This document shows, piece by piece, positions 12,435-20,614 of a stretch of 34,828 nucleotides of DNA. A program made the position numbers and the translations under genes. Every line of letters begins with the position of its first letter. Positions within the stretch are counted from its first letter, which is position 1. Source of the stretch: a virus; IMG/VR virus record IMGVR_UViG_3300043427_001374, positions 1 through 34,828 of that record. One strand, given 5' to 3'. The notes beneath the pieces are model-generated. The model saw nothing but the letters and a program-made list of their open reading frames with translations. It was not told where the DNA came from and did no database searches.

Positions 12435-12692
12435 TTACTTCTTGCGCTTCGCGGGGGCAATCCGGTACACGGGGGTCGGGTGCATCGCCCCGCTCAACGT
12501 TTCCCGTGGAACACGCGCCACCTCGAGCCGCCCCGCCGCCTTCGCCGCGATAAGAGCCTTGCGGATACGGGCGTCCGCGAGTCCGGTCTGCGCCACCATC
12601 TCGGCAATCGAGCAGTAGCCGTCAGGCGCGGCAATGGCGTGGGATGCCGCCTCAAGCTCCGCGAGAATCTCCGCTGTCGTGATCGTTGTCAT
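12435..12692 (-). CDS. winged-helix DNA-binding protein
   Basis: The 85 residues contain a winged-helix fold: DGYCSIAEMVAQTGLADARI, then RKALIAAKAAGRLEVARVPR as recognition helix and wing, ending with a Lys/Arg tail. It resembles the small phage winged-helix proteins that use a question-and-answer helix pair (CSIAEMVAQTGL). It probably regulates transcription. It overlaps the end of the phosphoesterase gene by four bases. Confidence 0.7.
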   Translation of the reverse strand: MTTITTAEILAELEAASHAIAAPDGYCSIAEMVAQTGLADARIRKALIAAKAAGRLEVARVPRETLSGAMHPTPVYRIAPAKRKK

Positions 12693-13549
12693 AGGGTGTC
12701 GTGTGGTCGGGCGTCAGGACGGAAGATGATAGGCTCCACATCCAGTTTGCCATCAGCAATCGTCACCAAGATGCCGCCCACATCGCTGATGGCACCGGGG
12801 TTGATGCGGTGGATGAAGGCCGTCGCCAGTTGCCAGGCGGGCATCTGAATGAGGCGCGTCGGGTAGGCCGACCCCGTATCCCCGAACTGATGCATATGCG
12901 AACGGATTGCCAAATGCGGGTGAGGCCGTCCGTCAATCGCCGCTCGCGTGAAGATGTCGAACGCCAAGGCGATAACCGTGTTCATCTTCGTGCTTGGCCT
13001 GCTGCCGAACTTGCCGTGATGCGCGATGTCAAGCCTGACCCCTTGGTGCTGGAACGTCCAATGCCAATGGCTCGCGTTCCCGCTCACCTCGTCCACCCGC
13101 ACGGGCCAGCCGTCCTTCTTAAGTCCAAGAAAGATGCGCTCCTCAAACGCAGCGGACGGGCCAACGTGCGCCTCGGTCCCGCGAATCCCAACGATGGCCT
13201 CGGGCTTCAATGCGAGCGGCACCTTCATCGCTGCGTTCACCACCGCCGCCTGTGCCGTGGGATTGCCCGAAAGGATTTGCGTCGTCTTGTGGTGATCGCC
13301 CTCGGTCAAGTCGCCGTTGAACACCTGCACCATCGACGCATCCAGTTGCCGCCGCCTCTGCTCGGCGCGGTGCCAGAACTCTTGCCAGCATTGCCAGAGC
13401 CAGAGCTGCGCCTTGCTCGCGTGGTATTCCCCGCCATCGTCCAGCGTCACTTTCGGGGGGCAGAGCGCAACCGTACTGCCGCAATGTTGGTCCGAGGTAA
13501 TCGCCAGCACCACGGGCCGCTCGGCGTTGGCCTTACGCTTTGGGGGCAT
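12689..13549 (-). CDS. calcineurin-like metallophosphoesterase
   Basis: The 286-residue protein carries the complete metallophosphoesterase metal-ligand set: SDQH (Asp20, His22), NGDLTEGDHH (Asp80), RGTEAH (123-128; a variant of GNHE), AHHGK (His177/His178) and SHMHQF (His218, His220). Such phage enzymes can hydrolyse phosphodiesters, nucleotides or phosphoproteins, and some act with DNA ligase or RNA repair. The substrate cannot be told from sequence. It lies between the lysis cassette and small DNA-binding genes and overlaps the zinc protein gene at 13533 by 17 bases. Confidence 0.9.
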   Translation of the reverse strand: MPPKRKANAERPVVLAITSDQHCGSTVALCPPKVTLDDGGEYHASKAQLWLWQCWQEFWHRAEQRRRQLDASMVQVFNGDLTEGDHHKTTQILSGNPTAQAAVVNAAMKVPLALKPEAIVGIRGTEAHVGPSAAFEERIFLGLKKDGWPVRVDEVSGNASHWHWTFQHQGVRLDIAHHGKFGSRPSTKMNTVIALAFDIFTRAAIDGRPHPHLAIRSHMHQFGDTGSAYPTRLIQMPAWQLATAFIHRINPGAISDVGGILVTIADGKLDVEPIIFRPDARPHDTL

Positions 13550-13754
13550 CGCTCGACAGGATGAGGGGGTTTCGGGGAATCGGGCCGAGGTCGCGCACCT
13601 TCCATTCCTTCTCGCCGTCAGGCACGCCGCCGTCCGGCATCCGGTTCACCGCGATGTGGCATTGCCCCAAGCAATACTCACATTGCAAAATGCCGCCGCG
13701 AGCGTTGCCCGTTCCGGCACACTCGCGGCACACGACCAGCACGGTCTGGCTCAC
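13533..13754 (-). CDS. small zinc-binding (DnaJ zinc-finger-like) protein
   Basis: The 73 residues contain two CxxC-type pairs, CRECAGTGNARGG (9-21) and CEYCLGQC (25-32). These look like half of a DnaJ cysteine-rich domain (CxxCxGxG repeats). The rest is unstructured. It starts with GTG at 13754, shortly after the holin stop. It may bind nucleic acid or help protein folding; no role is known. Confidence 0.65.
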   Translation of the reverse strand: MSQTVLVVCRECAGTGNARGGILQCEYCLGQCHIAVNRMPDGGVPDGEKEWKVRDLGPIPRNPLILSSDAPKA

Positions 13755-13760
13755 GGACGG

Positions 13761-14075
13761 CTACTTCTTCGACGCTTTCTTAAGCGCGTGAATCAGGAAC
13801 GCCGTTGCCGATCCCAACACGGTCTCGATGGTGGCCTGATTCACGTTTGCAAGAAAATCAAGGTTGTCGCCATTCACGCCGAAGTTAACGCCGAGCGCGT
13901 GACCAAGGGCCGTAAAGACGAGGACCGTCGCCGCCACCAGCACGCGCTTCTCCCACGCCGCACGGCTCTCGACCCACGCGGAATACTTCTTGAGGTACTG
14001 CACGATGATGACCGCAAGCGGGGCCACCACGAACGCCATCCCGTACTCGACCAGCTTCAGCTTGATGAAATCCAT
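13761..14075 (-). CDS. putative holin
   Basis: The 104-residue protein has about three hydrophobic helices (AFVVAPLAVIIVQYL, VLVAATVLVFTALGHALGV, TVLGSATAFLIHAL), charged loops and a Lys-rich C terminus (KKASKK), typical of phage holins that permeabilise the inner membrane at lysis. The ATG at 14075 follows GGAGG. It lies 29 bases after the endolysin gene, which strongly supports a lysis function. A longer start at 14099 would add eight residues. Confidence 0.75.
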   Translation of the reverse strand: MDFIKLKLVEYGMAFVVAPLAVIIVQYLKKYSAWVESRAAWEKRVLVAATVLVFTALGHALGVNFGVNGDNLDFLANVNQATIETVLGSATAFLIHALKKASKK

Positions 14076-14104
14076 ACCGCCTCCGTAAAGGGTTCCCACC
14101 TATC

Positions 14105-14587
14105 CTACCGCGCCGCCACGCCCCGCGCAAATGCGGCCTCGGCATCTGCCAGAACGAAGCCCACCGAATTGAGCGGGTCCGTCTTGCGGCCTGGCGCGAT
14201 TGCCGCGTGCGTCGTGACCGCCTCCAACGTCGTGATGGTCCGCGCCAACCGCTCGATTTCCGCAAGCCCCGCCGCGACCTGTACGGGCGTCAACGCCTCT
14301 TTCCCGTTGTTGCGGTTGGCGTAGGCGAGGCCGTAGCTAATGCTATTGACATCCTTCACGCCCTTCCACAAGCTGACGCCCGCGTGCCACGCCCGATGCT
14401 CCGGCCTCACGCAGGTATAGACCTTGCCGTTGCGCCCGATAAGTGAGTGATAACTCACCTTGCTCGCGGGATCGGCGAGCCAGCCCAAGGTACCCGCATC
14501 GCTCGCCCCTGCATCGGAGTGCAGGACAAGGACACGGCACGGCTTCCCGTTGCGGGAATTGAAGTGCGGCGAGGGGTGGGTCAACAT
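14105..14587 (-). CDS. endolysin, N-acetylmuramoyl-L-alanine amidase (Amidase_2)
   Basis: The 160-residue protein is a single Amidase_2 domain, cutting the amide bond between muramic acid and the stem peptide. Zinc-site and active-site features are visible: His23 in VLVLHSDAG, SYHSLIGRNG, AWHAG (66-70), and THAAIAPGRKTDP (126-138; His127 and Asp137). It has no signal peptide or cell-wall-binding domain, so it should need the adjacent holin to reach the wall. The short form without a binding domain is usual for phages of Gram-negative hosts. Confidence 0.92.
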   Translation of the reverse strand: MLTHPSPHFNSRNGKPCRVLVLHSDAGASDAGTLGWLADPASKVSYHSLIGRNGKVYTCVRPEHRAWHAGVSLWKGVKDVNSISYGLAYANRNNGKEALTPVQVAAGLAEIERLARTITTLEAVTTHAAIAPGRKTDPLNSVGFVLADAEAAFARGVAAR

Positions 14588-14590
14588 TGG

Positions 14591-14851
14591 TTAGTCCGCG
14601 TGAAGTTTGCCTTCAATGCGAGCGACCCGCGTCGAGATGTCCTTCACATCGTCCTTCATCTCGCGCAGGTCACGCTCAACCGCCTGCACCGTGGTCCGCA
14701 AGACCGCAAAGCTCATCAACCCGCCCACGGCTGCGGACAAGAGCGGCACAACAAACGGGTTGACGGGGGTCGGGCCTGCGGACTGCACGACCGCGCTCAC
14801 GGCCCCGCTGACTAACCCGATGGCAACGCTCGCCGAATGTTCAATAGGCAT
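14591..14851 (-). CDS. small membrane protein of the lysis cassette
   Basis: The 86 residues have two hydrophobic stretches (SVAIGLVSGAVSAVV and FVVPLLSAAVGGLMSFAVL). A charged helix (AVERDLREMKDDVKDISTRV) with coiled-coil character follows. It is probably a second holin, an antiholin or a XhlA-like helper. The ATG overlaps the methyltransferase stop as TAATG, and the endolysin gene starts three bases after its stop. The function is inferred from position and topology. Confidence 0.7.
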   Translation of the reverse strand: MPIEHSASVAIGLVSGAVSAVVQSAGPTPVNPFVVPLLSAAVGGLMSFAVLRTTVQAVERDLREMKDDVKDISTRVARIEGKLHAD

Positions 14852-15483
14852 TATGCAACCCGCTCCCAAACGGCGGCGTAAAAGGTGGTGGGGGTGGACC
14901 ATTGGTTTGCGGTCTCGCCGCGCACCATCAGCGTTTCGCGGAAGCCCTCGGCGACCAAGACCCGCCGCAGTTCCGACTCCTGTAAAACGTGGAGGTGAAG
15001 CGCATCCGTCGGGACGCCGATCCACTCAAAGAGCCGCAGCGTGTCCTTGGCATTGCGGCACGCCACGCGCAGGGTGGCCTCCCAATCGATAACGTGCTGG
15101 AGGCAGTTATACATCCAGACTTCATCGGTCGGCTCGCCCACATAATGCTCGGCGGGCGTCACGAACCGCTCGATGCCGCGCTCGCGGTAGGTGCGTTCAT
15201 CTTCCGGCAGGAACTCCAGCGGGTCCACAGCAACCATCCGTCCGAGCGTGGGGTGCGTCAGCAACAGGGACTGCGGCCCACAGGCGAAGTCGGTGACGCT
15301 CGCGGTGCTTGGCACCTGCGTCGGGATACGCAGCATCCCCGCATACCACGCCCGCATCGCGTGTTCCCCACGCCGCCGGACTTCGGGGTCGGAATGGTCG
15401 CGCCAGCCCTCGACCCAGTCGCAATGGAAGCGACGCTCCCCGACCTGTGCCGCCACCCACCGCGCCTCGATGCCTACGCTCAT
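14851..15483 (-). CDS. class I SAM-dependent methyltransferase
   Basis: The 210-residue protein shows the Rossmann-type motif I DFACGP (65-70), AVDP (85-88) closing the second strand, and a post-motif VWMYNCLQHV (122-131). This is typical of small-molecule or sugar methyltransferases (Methyltransf_11/23-like), not DNA methyltransferases, because no PPY/DPPY catalytic loop is seen. The ATG at 15483 overlaps the glycosyltransferase stop (ATGA). The pair therefore probably builds or trims a methylated glycan, on the virion or the host surface; this is inference. Confidence 0.8.
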   Translation of the reverse strand: MSVGIEARWVAAQVGERRFHCDWVEGWRDHSDPEVRRRGEHAMRAWYAGMLRIPTQVPSTASVTDFACGPQSLLLTHPTLGRMVAVDPLEFLPEDERTYRERGIERFVTPAEHYVGEPTDEVWMYNCLQHVIDWEATLRVACRNAKDTLRLFEWIGVPTDALHLHVLQESELRRVLVAEGFRETLMVRGETANQWSTPTTFYAAVWERVA

Positions 15484-16607
15484 TCGGCCCATCCGGTTGA
15501 AGGAAACCCGCCCGCCTTGGCGATTGCCGACATTTCGGGAAACACCTCGGCATACATCCGGCCCACCGCCGCAAGGCTGTACTTGGCGATGGCCCGCGCA
15601 CGAATGGCGCGACGATCCAACGCCAGCACCGCGTCCAAGGCCCGCAGCCATTCGGCCTCGGTCTGACACCGATACCCTGTCACGCCGTGCGTGACGGTCT
15701 CCGTGAACGCGCCGAACGCCGAGGTAATCGCGGGGGTTCCGCAGAGCGCGGCCTCAACCACGGTGCCGCAAAACGGCTCAACGTAGCGCGAGGGCGCGAT
15801 GATGGCACGGGCGTTGCCAAGGTAGGCGGCACGCTCGGCATTGAGCGGCCCCAAGACTTCTACGTTGTCCGGCACCTCGCCCCACGACGGGTCAAGCACA
15901 CCGCTTCCCGCAACCTTGAACGGGATATCAGGCCGCTTCCGCGCCAAGTCAAAGACCACGCGCAAGCCCTTCCCCTCGGTCAACCGCCCCAAGAATACCA
16001 CCGCATCGCCGCCCTCACCTTCGGGCCAGTCGGCGGGGTCGTAATAGTTCGGCACCACGTACTCCAAACGGCGCGACGATTCGTGGACCCCGAACCGCCC
16101 CTCCTTCCCCATCGCGGCGTGCCGCACCGCTTCCGATTCGTAGATGCGCCACGGCAAGAGGCAATCGAAGTACCCGATGCCAGACTCCACGGCCCCCGCC
16201 CCATCCCGCAGGTTGGGCAAGCCACGGATCGCGGCGGCGTGCGCGTGACCGAACGGAAGCAGGATAAGGTCGCCAGGCGCGACGCGCTCCTTCAGCTCCT
16301 CGCGGGCGTTGAGGTTCCATTGCCGATAGACGGGCGAGCCGTCCTTGGCATCGTCCCCGTACATCCCGCCCGTGGCGTGTTGCGCGTGATAGGCGTGGCC
16401 CAATAGCTCTTGGTGTTCGTCCTGCCCCATCAGCACGACATCGGCGTCCGCACCGGAGTCCGCGCCGTCGACGCCGTAGTGAATGACCTCAAAGCCATAG
16501 GGCCGCATCATCCGAGCGAACCGCAAGACCTTCCCCGTAAACGCGCAATGCGAGAAGTCGCTGCGCGTCACGGTATGGGGAATCGAAAGCAGGTGAAGGC
16601 GCGTCAT
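15480..16607 (-). CDS. GT4-like glycosyltransferase (GT-B fold)
   Basis: The 375-residue protein resembles family 4 retaining glycosyltransferases. The N-terminal acceptor domain starts LHLLSIPHTV. The donor domain includes VVFLGRLTEGKG and the EX7E signature in EPFCGTVVEAALCGTPAI, followed by GAFTETV. All hallmark residues are present. The ATG at 16607 follows ACAGGACA. An upstream TTG at 16640 would overlap the tail hub gene by 11 bases and is less likely. It lies right after the tail hub gene and overlaps the methyltransferase gene. The likely donor is a nucleotide sugar; the acceptor may be tail protein or host glycan. Confidence 0.88.
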   Translation of the reverse strand: MTRLHLLSIPHTVTRSDFSHCAFTGKVLRFARMMRPYGFEVIHYGVDGADSGADADVVLMGQDEHQELLGHAYHAQHATGGMYGDDAKDGSPVYRQWNLNAREELKERVAPGDLILLPFGHAHAAAIRGLPNLRDGAGAVESGIGYFDCLLPWRIYESEAVRHAAMGKEGRFGVHESSRRLEYVVPNYYDPADWPEGEGGDAVVFLGRLTEGKGLRVVFDLARKRPDIPFKVAGSGVLDPSWGEVPDNVEVLGPLNAERAAYLGNARAIIAPSRYVEPFCGTVVEAALCGTPAITSAFGAFTETVTHGVTGYRCQTEAEWLRALDAVLALDRRAIRARAIAKYSLAAVGRMYAEVFPEMSAIAKAGGFPSTGWAE

Positions 16608-16629
16608 TGTCCTGTCAATATAACGCCAG

Positions 16630-19600
16630 CTAAACGGCAAGTGCTAGGTTATACGTCGTGCCGCCAATCTCGACCGTGATATATCCCGTAGTGTCAAGGC
16701 TGACGGTGGTCGCGTTGTGGACGCCGAGCTTCCAGACGCCAGCGGTCGAGCCGCCGGGCGCGGCGGTCTTGACGCTCCCCGTGCTACCAAGGTCCAACGC
16801 CCCCGCATCAGAGAGCGTCATCGTTGCCGAGGACTGAATCAGTTTGCCCGTCGTGCCATCGAACCGCACCACGGCATTGTCGACGCTCGACGCAGGGCCG
16901 ACCACATCGCCCGCCGCTGTACTCCACGCCACATCGTAGCTCGTGTTGCTTGACTTGACCAAGACCTGCCCCGTCGTACCGCCGGGCGGCAAGACCTCAT
17001 CGGGATCAAAGCCCTGCAACACAATGTCTCGCGTGAGCAACTGCCCATCGGCGTACACATAGAACGTGTAGGTATCGGTAGACCCGACGCCGGGGTTGGC
17101 GATTGACCACGGCGAGGTCGGCTGCGGCGACAACGGCGCACCGCTCTGCCAAATCTCCACCTGCCCAATCGTCCCCGCGCTCCACTTCACCGTAAAGTTT
17201 GGCGAGCCGGGGGCGACGTTTACCTGCAAGGTCGGCGTAATGCGCGAGGGCCGTGCCACCTTCGGCGGCAAGCTCCCCACTACGCCCGACACAATCGGGT
17301 AGGGCCACGGCGAGGCGAGGTAGGGGCCGAGGTTGTTCTGATAGGCACTCGCCGTAAAGCCACCGCCAACGTGCCGCGAGCGATACCAGAAGGTCGCGCC
17401 CGTTGACGGCAACGGATCGCCAAAGACCTGCGTCGTTCCCGGCACGATGGCAATGGTGGCCCACGTGCCAGGCGAGCCGCCGCTGTCCGGCGCACGTTGG
17501 ATTTCGATGTCTAACGTTTCGTCGCCCGCCCACAATCCAAGCGCGATGCCCGACGGGTACTGCGCGTCCTCTAGCGTTGGAATAACACCCATATGCGAGA
17601 CACGGGGGGCCGTGACCGAGGTGCTTGCCGCGCTCGTGAAGCCGTTCGTCGCGTAGGCCGAGACCGCGCCCGTCCCTGCATCCTCGTGTGCCACCGCCAC
17701 GCGGTAGGCCGTCGATGCCGTCAGGTCGCGGAAGGTGATACCCGTGCTTTCGGCATCCAGCGTGGCGACGCGATAGGGTTCCCAATCCGTCGGGTTTACC
17801 AACCCTTGATAGAGATACACGGCGACGCGGTCAATCGCGTTGCCGTTCGTCCACGTTACCTTCGCCGCCGTCGCGCTTGTCGTGCCAATCGTCAACGCGC
17901 TTGGGGCAACCCACGCATCCAACGCCACGTTCACCCACGAGGACCACGCCGAGGGACGCCGTTCGGGGGCCGTGCTACGCGCCCGCACCCACACCCGCGA
18001 GCCTGGCACAAAGGCGGGCAGCAACACCTTGCCCGTCGGAATTTCGCCCGCGAGATAACGGGTCAAGGTCGTGCCGTTCGCCGCTGGCGTTGACGCTCCC
18101 GTATCGTACTCGACCTCGGCACCGATCCCATTTGAGTTCAAGGTTCCGGCGTTCGTGATTGTGAACGATGCGAGCGTGCGCGGATTGAGCGTTTCCTTGG
18201 CGACCGTCAGGGTCGGGGCCGTAGCAAGCTGGCTATTCGGGCCGCTGTCCACGAGCTTGAACACCGGACCCACGGGGGTCTCGTCGCGCCGCACGACCTG
18301 TGCAACCCGCGCCCCAATCGTGCTTTCGCCAATCCGGTAGTTCTGGTTCGGCACGTGCGCGGCGGTAATCAACACCTCGTCGCCCACCTGCGCCGCCGCC
18401 GCTGCGGACGTATCCAACACGGGCAGTTCATACGTCGGCGCACCGCGCCCAAAGCGGTCAAAGATTTCGGCGGCGGTCCCCGAAATCAACAACCCCATAT
18501 CGGGTTGCCACGCATCCACGGTATGCACCATACCGGGAATGTCATACGAAATGACGCGAGTCGAGAACGTGGACGTATCGCCGGACGGCAACTCTAAAAC
18601 GTGTTCGCTTTCCACGATTCCGTCGGGCGGGGGCGGCTCGTTGCTTGACGGATCGGTGATGGCCTTGGCAAGCACCCGATACCCGTACTGCACCGCCGTG
18701 GCAACCGTCACCTCGTCAATGTCAAACCCGCTCGGCAACGACTCGCCTACAAGGTCGTTCGTGGCAATGGTCAAGGTCGGCGCAATGGTGCCGATTCGGG
18801 TCGAAAAAAACGTCTGCTTGCCCGTGCTATCCGTGCGGGCCGAGAATCCGAACGGCCCATAGATGGCCTTGGTCAGGAACTCGCCCATCGGCTGCGGTTC
18901 CGTAATGCGGCACGCGAGCCGGACATTGGCCCCGATAAGATTGCGGATCGTGGTCGCCGAGGTCGTATCATACGGGATGTTGACCGAATCATAGAGCTTG
19001 GTCGCCACATCCACCGGATGCTCGTCAAAGTAGAGCGGCGAGGCTTCCGATACCACGCTATGCACAATGCGGACGCGCAGCTTGGTGCCGACAGATGGCA
19101 CCGCTGGCTGTCCTGCGTCAAGCGTCACATAGATGTACGGGAACTGCGCCCCGCTTGCCTGTGGGCTTCCTCCTCCGGCCTGACCCGTCGTGGTAATGCG
19201 ACCCCACGGGAAGAACGCCCGCAAGCCGCCAACCCAAGTCCCGCCCGCGCCATCATTGACGTACACACGCAAGCTCGGAAACCACACGTTCCCGCGCTCG
19301 CGGGGCGGTTTGGTCAGCGGATAAAAGACGGGTGCGCTATATGCCCCCGTCGTTGCGGCAACGCCGAACGGCGCGAGAATCTTGTTTGCGTACCCTGCAT
19401 ACTCGCCGAAGGATTGCGTGCGCGTGTAGTTCGGCGCAACGTCCGAGGCGGCAAGCCACTTGAGGGCCATAATGCGGTCGCTATTGTCGGCCCAAATCGC
19501 GGACTCGCTCGCCGTCAATTCCGTTTCGATGCCGCCCGAATCGCTAGTCGGCCCGAACCCGTTGATGATAGGACCGCCCAACAAGCACCCGCGATTCGGG

Positions 19601-20076
19601 AATAGCACCTGCTCGGACTTCGCCGAGTCCTGCGGGTTGCGCCCCCACGTGAAGGCGCGGTGGTTCTGCTCGATGCGTCGGCTATCCGAGATGGTAATTG
19701 AATAGGTGATCGCGCTCACTTGCCGGATGGCGGTCAAATAGCCAGCCATCCAGACGATAGGCCACGTTGCCCCGCCGTCCGTGCTGACCTCGATGAACGC
19801 CCGCCGCGACAACAACTGCTGCCGTCCCGATCCCGTCAGCGCAAACGTCACGACGCGCTGGACTCCCGTCACATCGCTTCCCGTCACGGCGTCCACGACT
19901 TCAATGTTGTACGCGCCCGTCCGCACGGCCCCCGTGAGGAGGTCCACCTCTTGCCCGTCCCCGCTCGGTACGCTGGCGATATACGGGTTGTTGTCCGTCC
20001 GCACGCTGGAGATCGTCAGGACATTTGACGTATCGTCGGCACTACGGATGCGAAGGCGGTAGGCGCGGTCAGGCAT
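16630..20076 (-). CDS. tail hub/tip and receptor-binding protein with Fn3 domains
   Basis: The 1148-residue protein follows the distal-tail-like gene, where siphophages encode the hub (gpJ/Tal-like). Residues 1-600 form a mixed domain region. From about 630 to 1000 there are fibronectin type III-like repeats (for example SALTIGTTSATAAKVTWTNG near 725). The C terminus has the fibre motif DVVGPASSVDNAVVRFDGTT (about 1060) leading to AGALDLGS. This motif is common in the tip of phage fibre proteins, so hub and receptor binding may be combined. It overlaps the previous gene by eight bases. Confidence 0.85.
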   Translation of the reverse strand: MPDRAYRLRIRSADDTSNVLTISSVRTDNNPYIASVPSGDGQEVDLLTGAVRTGAYNIEVVDAVTGSDVTGVQRVVTFALTGSGRQQLLSRRAFIEVSTDGGATWPIVWMAGYLTAIRQVSAITYSITISDSRRIEQNHRAFTWGRNPQDSAKSEQVLFPNRGCLLGGPIINGFGPTSDSGGIETELTASESAIWADNSDRIMALKWLAASDVAPNYTRTQSFGEYAGYANKILAPFGVAATTGAYSAPVFYPLTKPPRERGNVWFPSLRVYVNDGAGGTWVGGLRAFFPWGRITTTGQAGGGSPQASGAQFPYIYVTLDAGQPAVPSVGTKLRVRIVHSVVSEASPLYFDEHPVDVATKLYDSVNIPYDTTSATTIRNLIGANVRLACRITEPQPMGEFLTKAIYGPFGFSARTDSTGKQTFFSTRIGTIAPTLTIATNDLVGESLPSGFDIDEVTVATAVQYGYRVLAKAITDPSSNEPPPPDGIVESEHVLELPSGDTSTFSTRVISYDIPGMVHTVDAWQPDMGLLISGTAAEIFDRFGRGAPTYELPVLDTSAAAAAQVGDEVLITAAHVPNQNYRIGESTIGARVAQVVRRDETPVGPVFKLVDSGPNSQLATAPTLTVAKETLNPRTLASFTITNAGTLNSNGIGAEVEYDTGASTPAANGTTLTRYLAGEIPTGKVLLPAFVPGSRVWVRARSTAPERRPSAWSSWVNVALDAWVAPSALTIGTTSATAAKVTWTNGNAIDRVAVYLYQGLVNPTDWEPYRVATLDAESTGITFRDLTASTAYRVAVAHEDAGTGAVSAYATNGFTSAASTSVTAPRVSHMGVIPTLEDAQYPSGIALGLWAGDETLDIEIQRAPDSGGSPGTWATIAIVPGTTQVFGDPLPSTGATFWYRSRHVGGGFTASAYQNNLGPYLASPWPYPIVSGVVGSLPPKVARPSRITPTLQVNVAPGSPNFTVKWSAGTIGQVEIWQSGAPLSPQPTSPWSIANPGVGSTDTYTFYVYADGQLLTRDIVLQGFDPDEVLPPGGTTGQVLVKSSNTSYDVAWSTAAGDVVGPASSVDNAVVRFDGTTGKLIQSSATMTLSDAGALDLGSTGSVKTAAPGGSTAGVWKLGVHNATTVSLDTTGYITVEIGGTTYNLALAV

Positions 20077-20614
20077 TGTCGGTCACGAAGGTGGCAGTCC
20101 CCGTCCGGCTGTACGTCCCGCCGCTCACGCCGTCAGCGACCTGCCAGCGGAACAACGCCTCAAACGGGCCAAGCACGGGCGAATAATCGCAGAGCATTGC
20201 CGTCGCGCCGAGGTTAATCAGCGACAGCCCAAGCGTGTAGGTCAGGTCCGTGGCGTTCGCTTGCGCGAGGCTCACGCTCCCATCGGGGGCCAAGCAGCAC
20301 GAGGCGTAGGACCGCCCCAGCACATCGTCGGTAAAGACCGAGCAGGTGCCGCCGGACTCAAGGTGCGCCATCAGTCGCAGGACTTCGGGCAGGCGGGCCG
20401 TGTCGATGTCGCGAATCTCAAAGCTCGCGCCGTAGTCCGTGCGGAAGCGGAACATCGACCGCGCCCCCGTGCCAAGGGCCGTGGCGACCGCGCCAATTGG
20501 CTTGGCGAACGGGGTCCATCCGGCGAAGCGCGACCCTACGCCACGCGCTATAACGTCGAGGCCGTTGCTCACGACCGCCGTCCCCGCCGCATCGGTGAAT
20601 CGGATACTAGCCAA
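20069..20614 (-). CDS. distal tail-like protein
   Basis: The 181-residue protein lies between tape measure and hub, the usual place of the distal tail (Dit) or lambda M/L-like proteins, and is beta-rich (SMFRFRTDYGASFEIRDIDT). Its last 35 residues (LFRWQVADGVSGGTYSRTGT) share a striking motif with the 60-residue protein at 25200-25382. It overlaps the tape measure stop and the hub start by eight bases each. Confidence 0.75.
   Translation of the reverse strand: MASIRFTDAAGTAVVSNGLDVIARGVGSRFAGWTPFAKPIGAVATALGTGARSMFRFRTDYGASFEIRDIDTARLPEVLRLMAHLESGGTCSVFTDDVLGRSYASCCLAPDGSVSLAQANATDLTYTLGLSLINLGATAMLCDYSPVLGPFEALFRWQVADGVSGGTYSRTGTATFVTDNA

Noticed and set aside
12701-13564. 287-codon plus-strand frame opposite the phosphoesterase
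   Set aside because: All metallophosphoesterase metal ligands are on the minus strand; the antisense product is Arg/His-rich and shadow-like.
16608-16640. TTG start at 16640 for the GT4-like gene
   Set aside because: It would overlap the tail hub gene end by 11 bases. The ATG at 16607 follows a purine-rich AGGA and matches the family start better.
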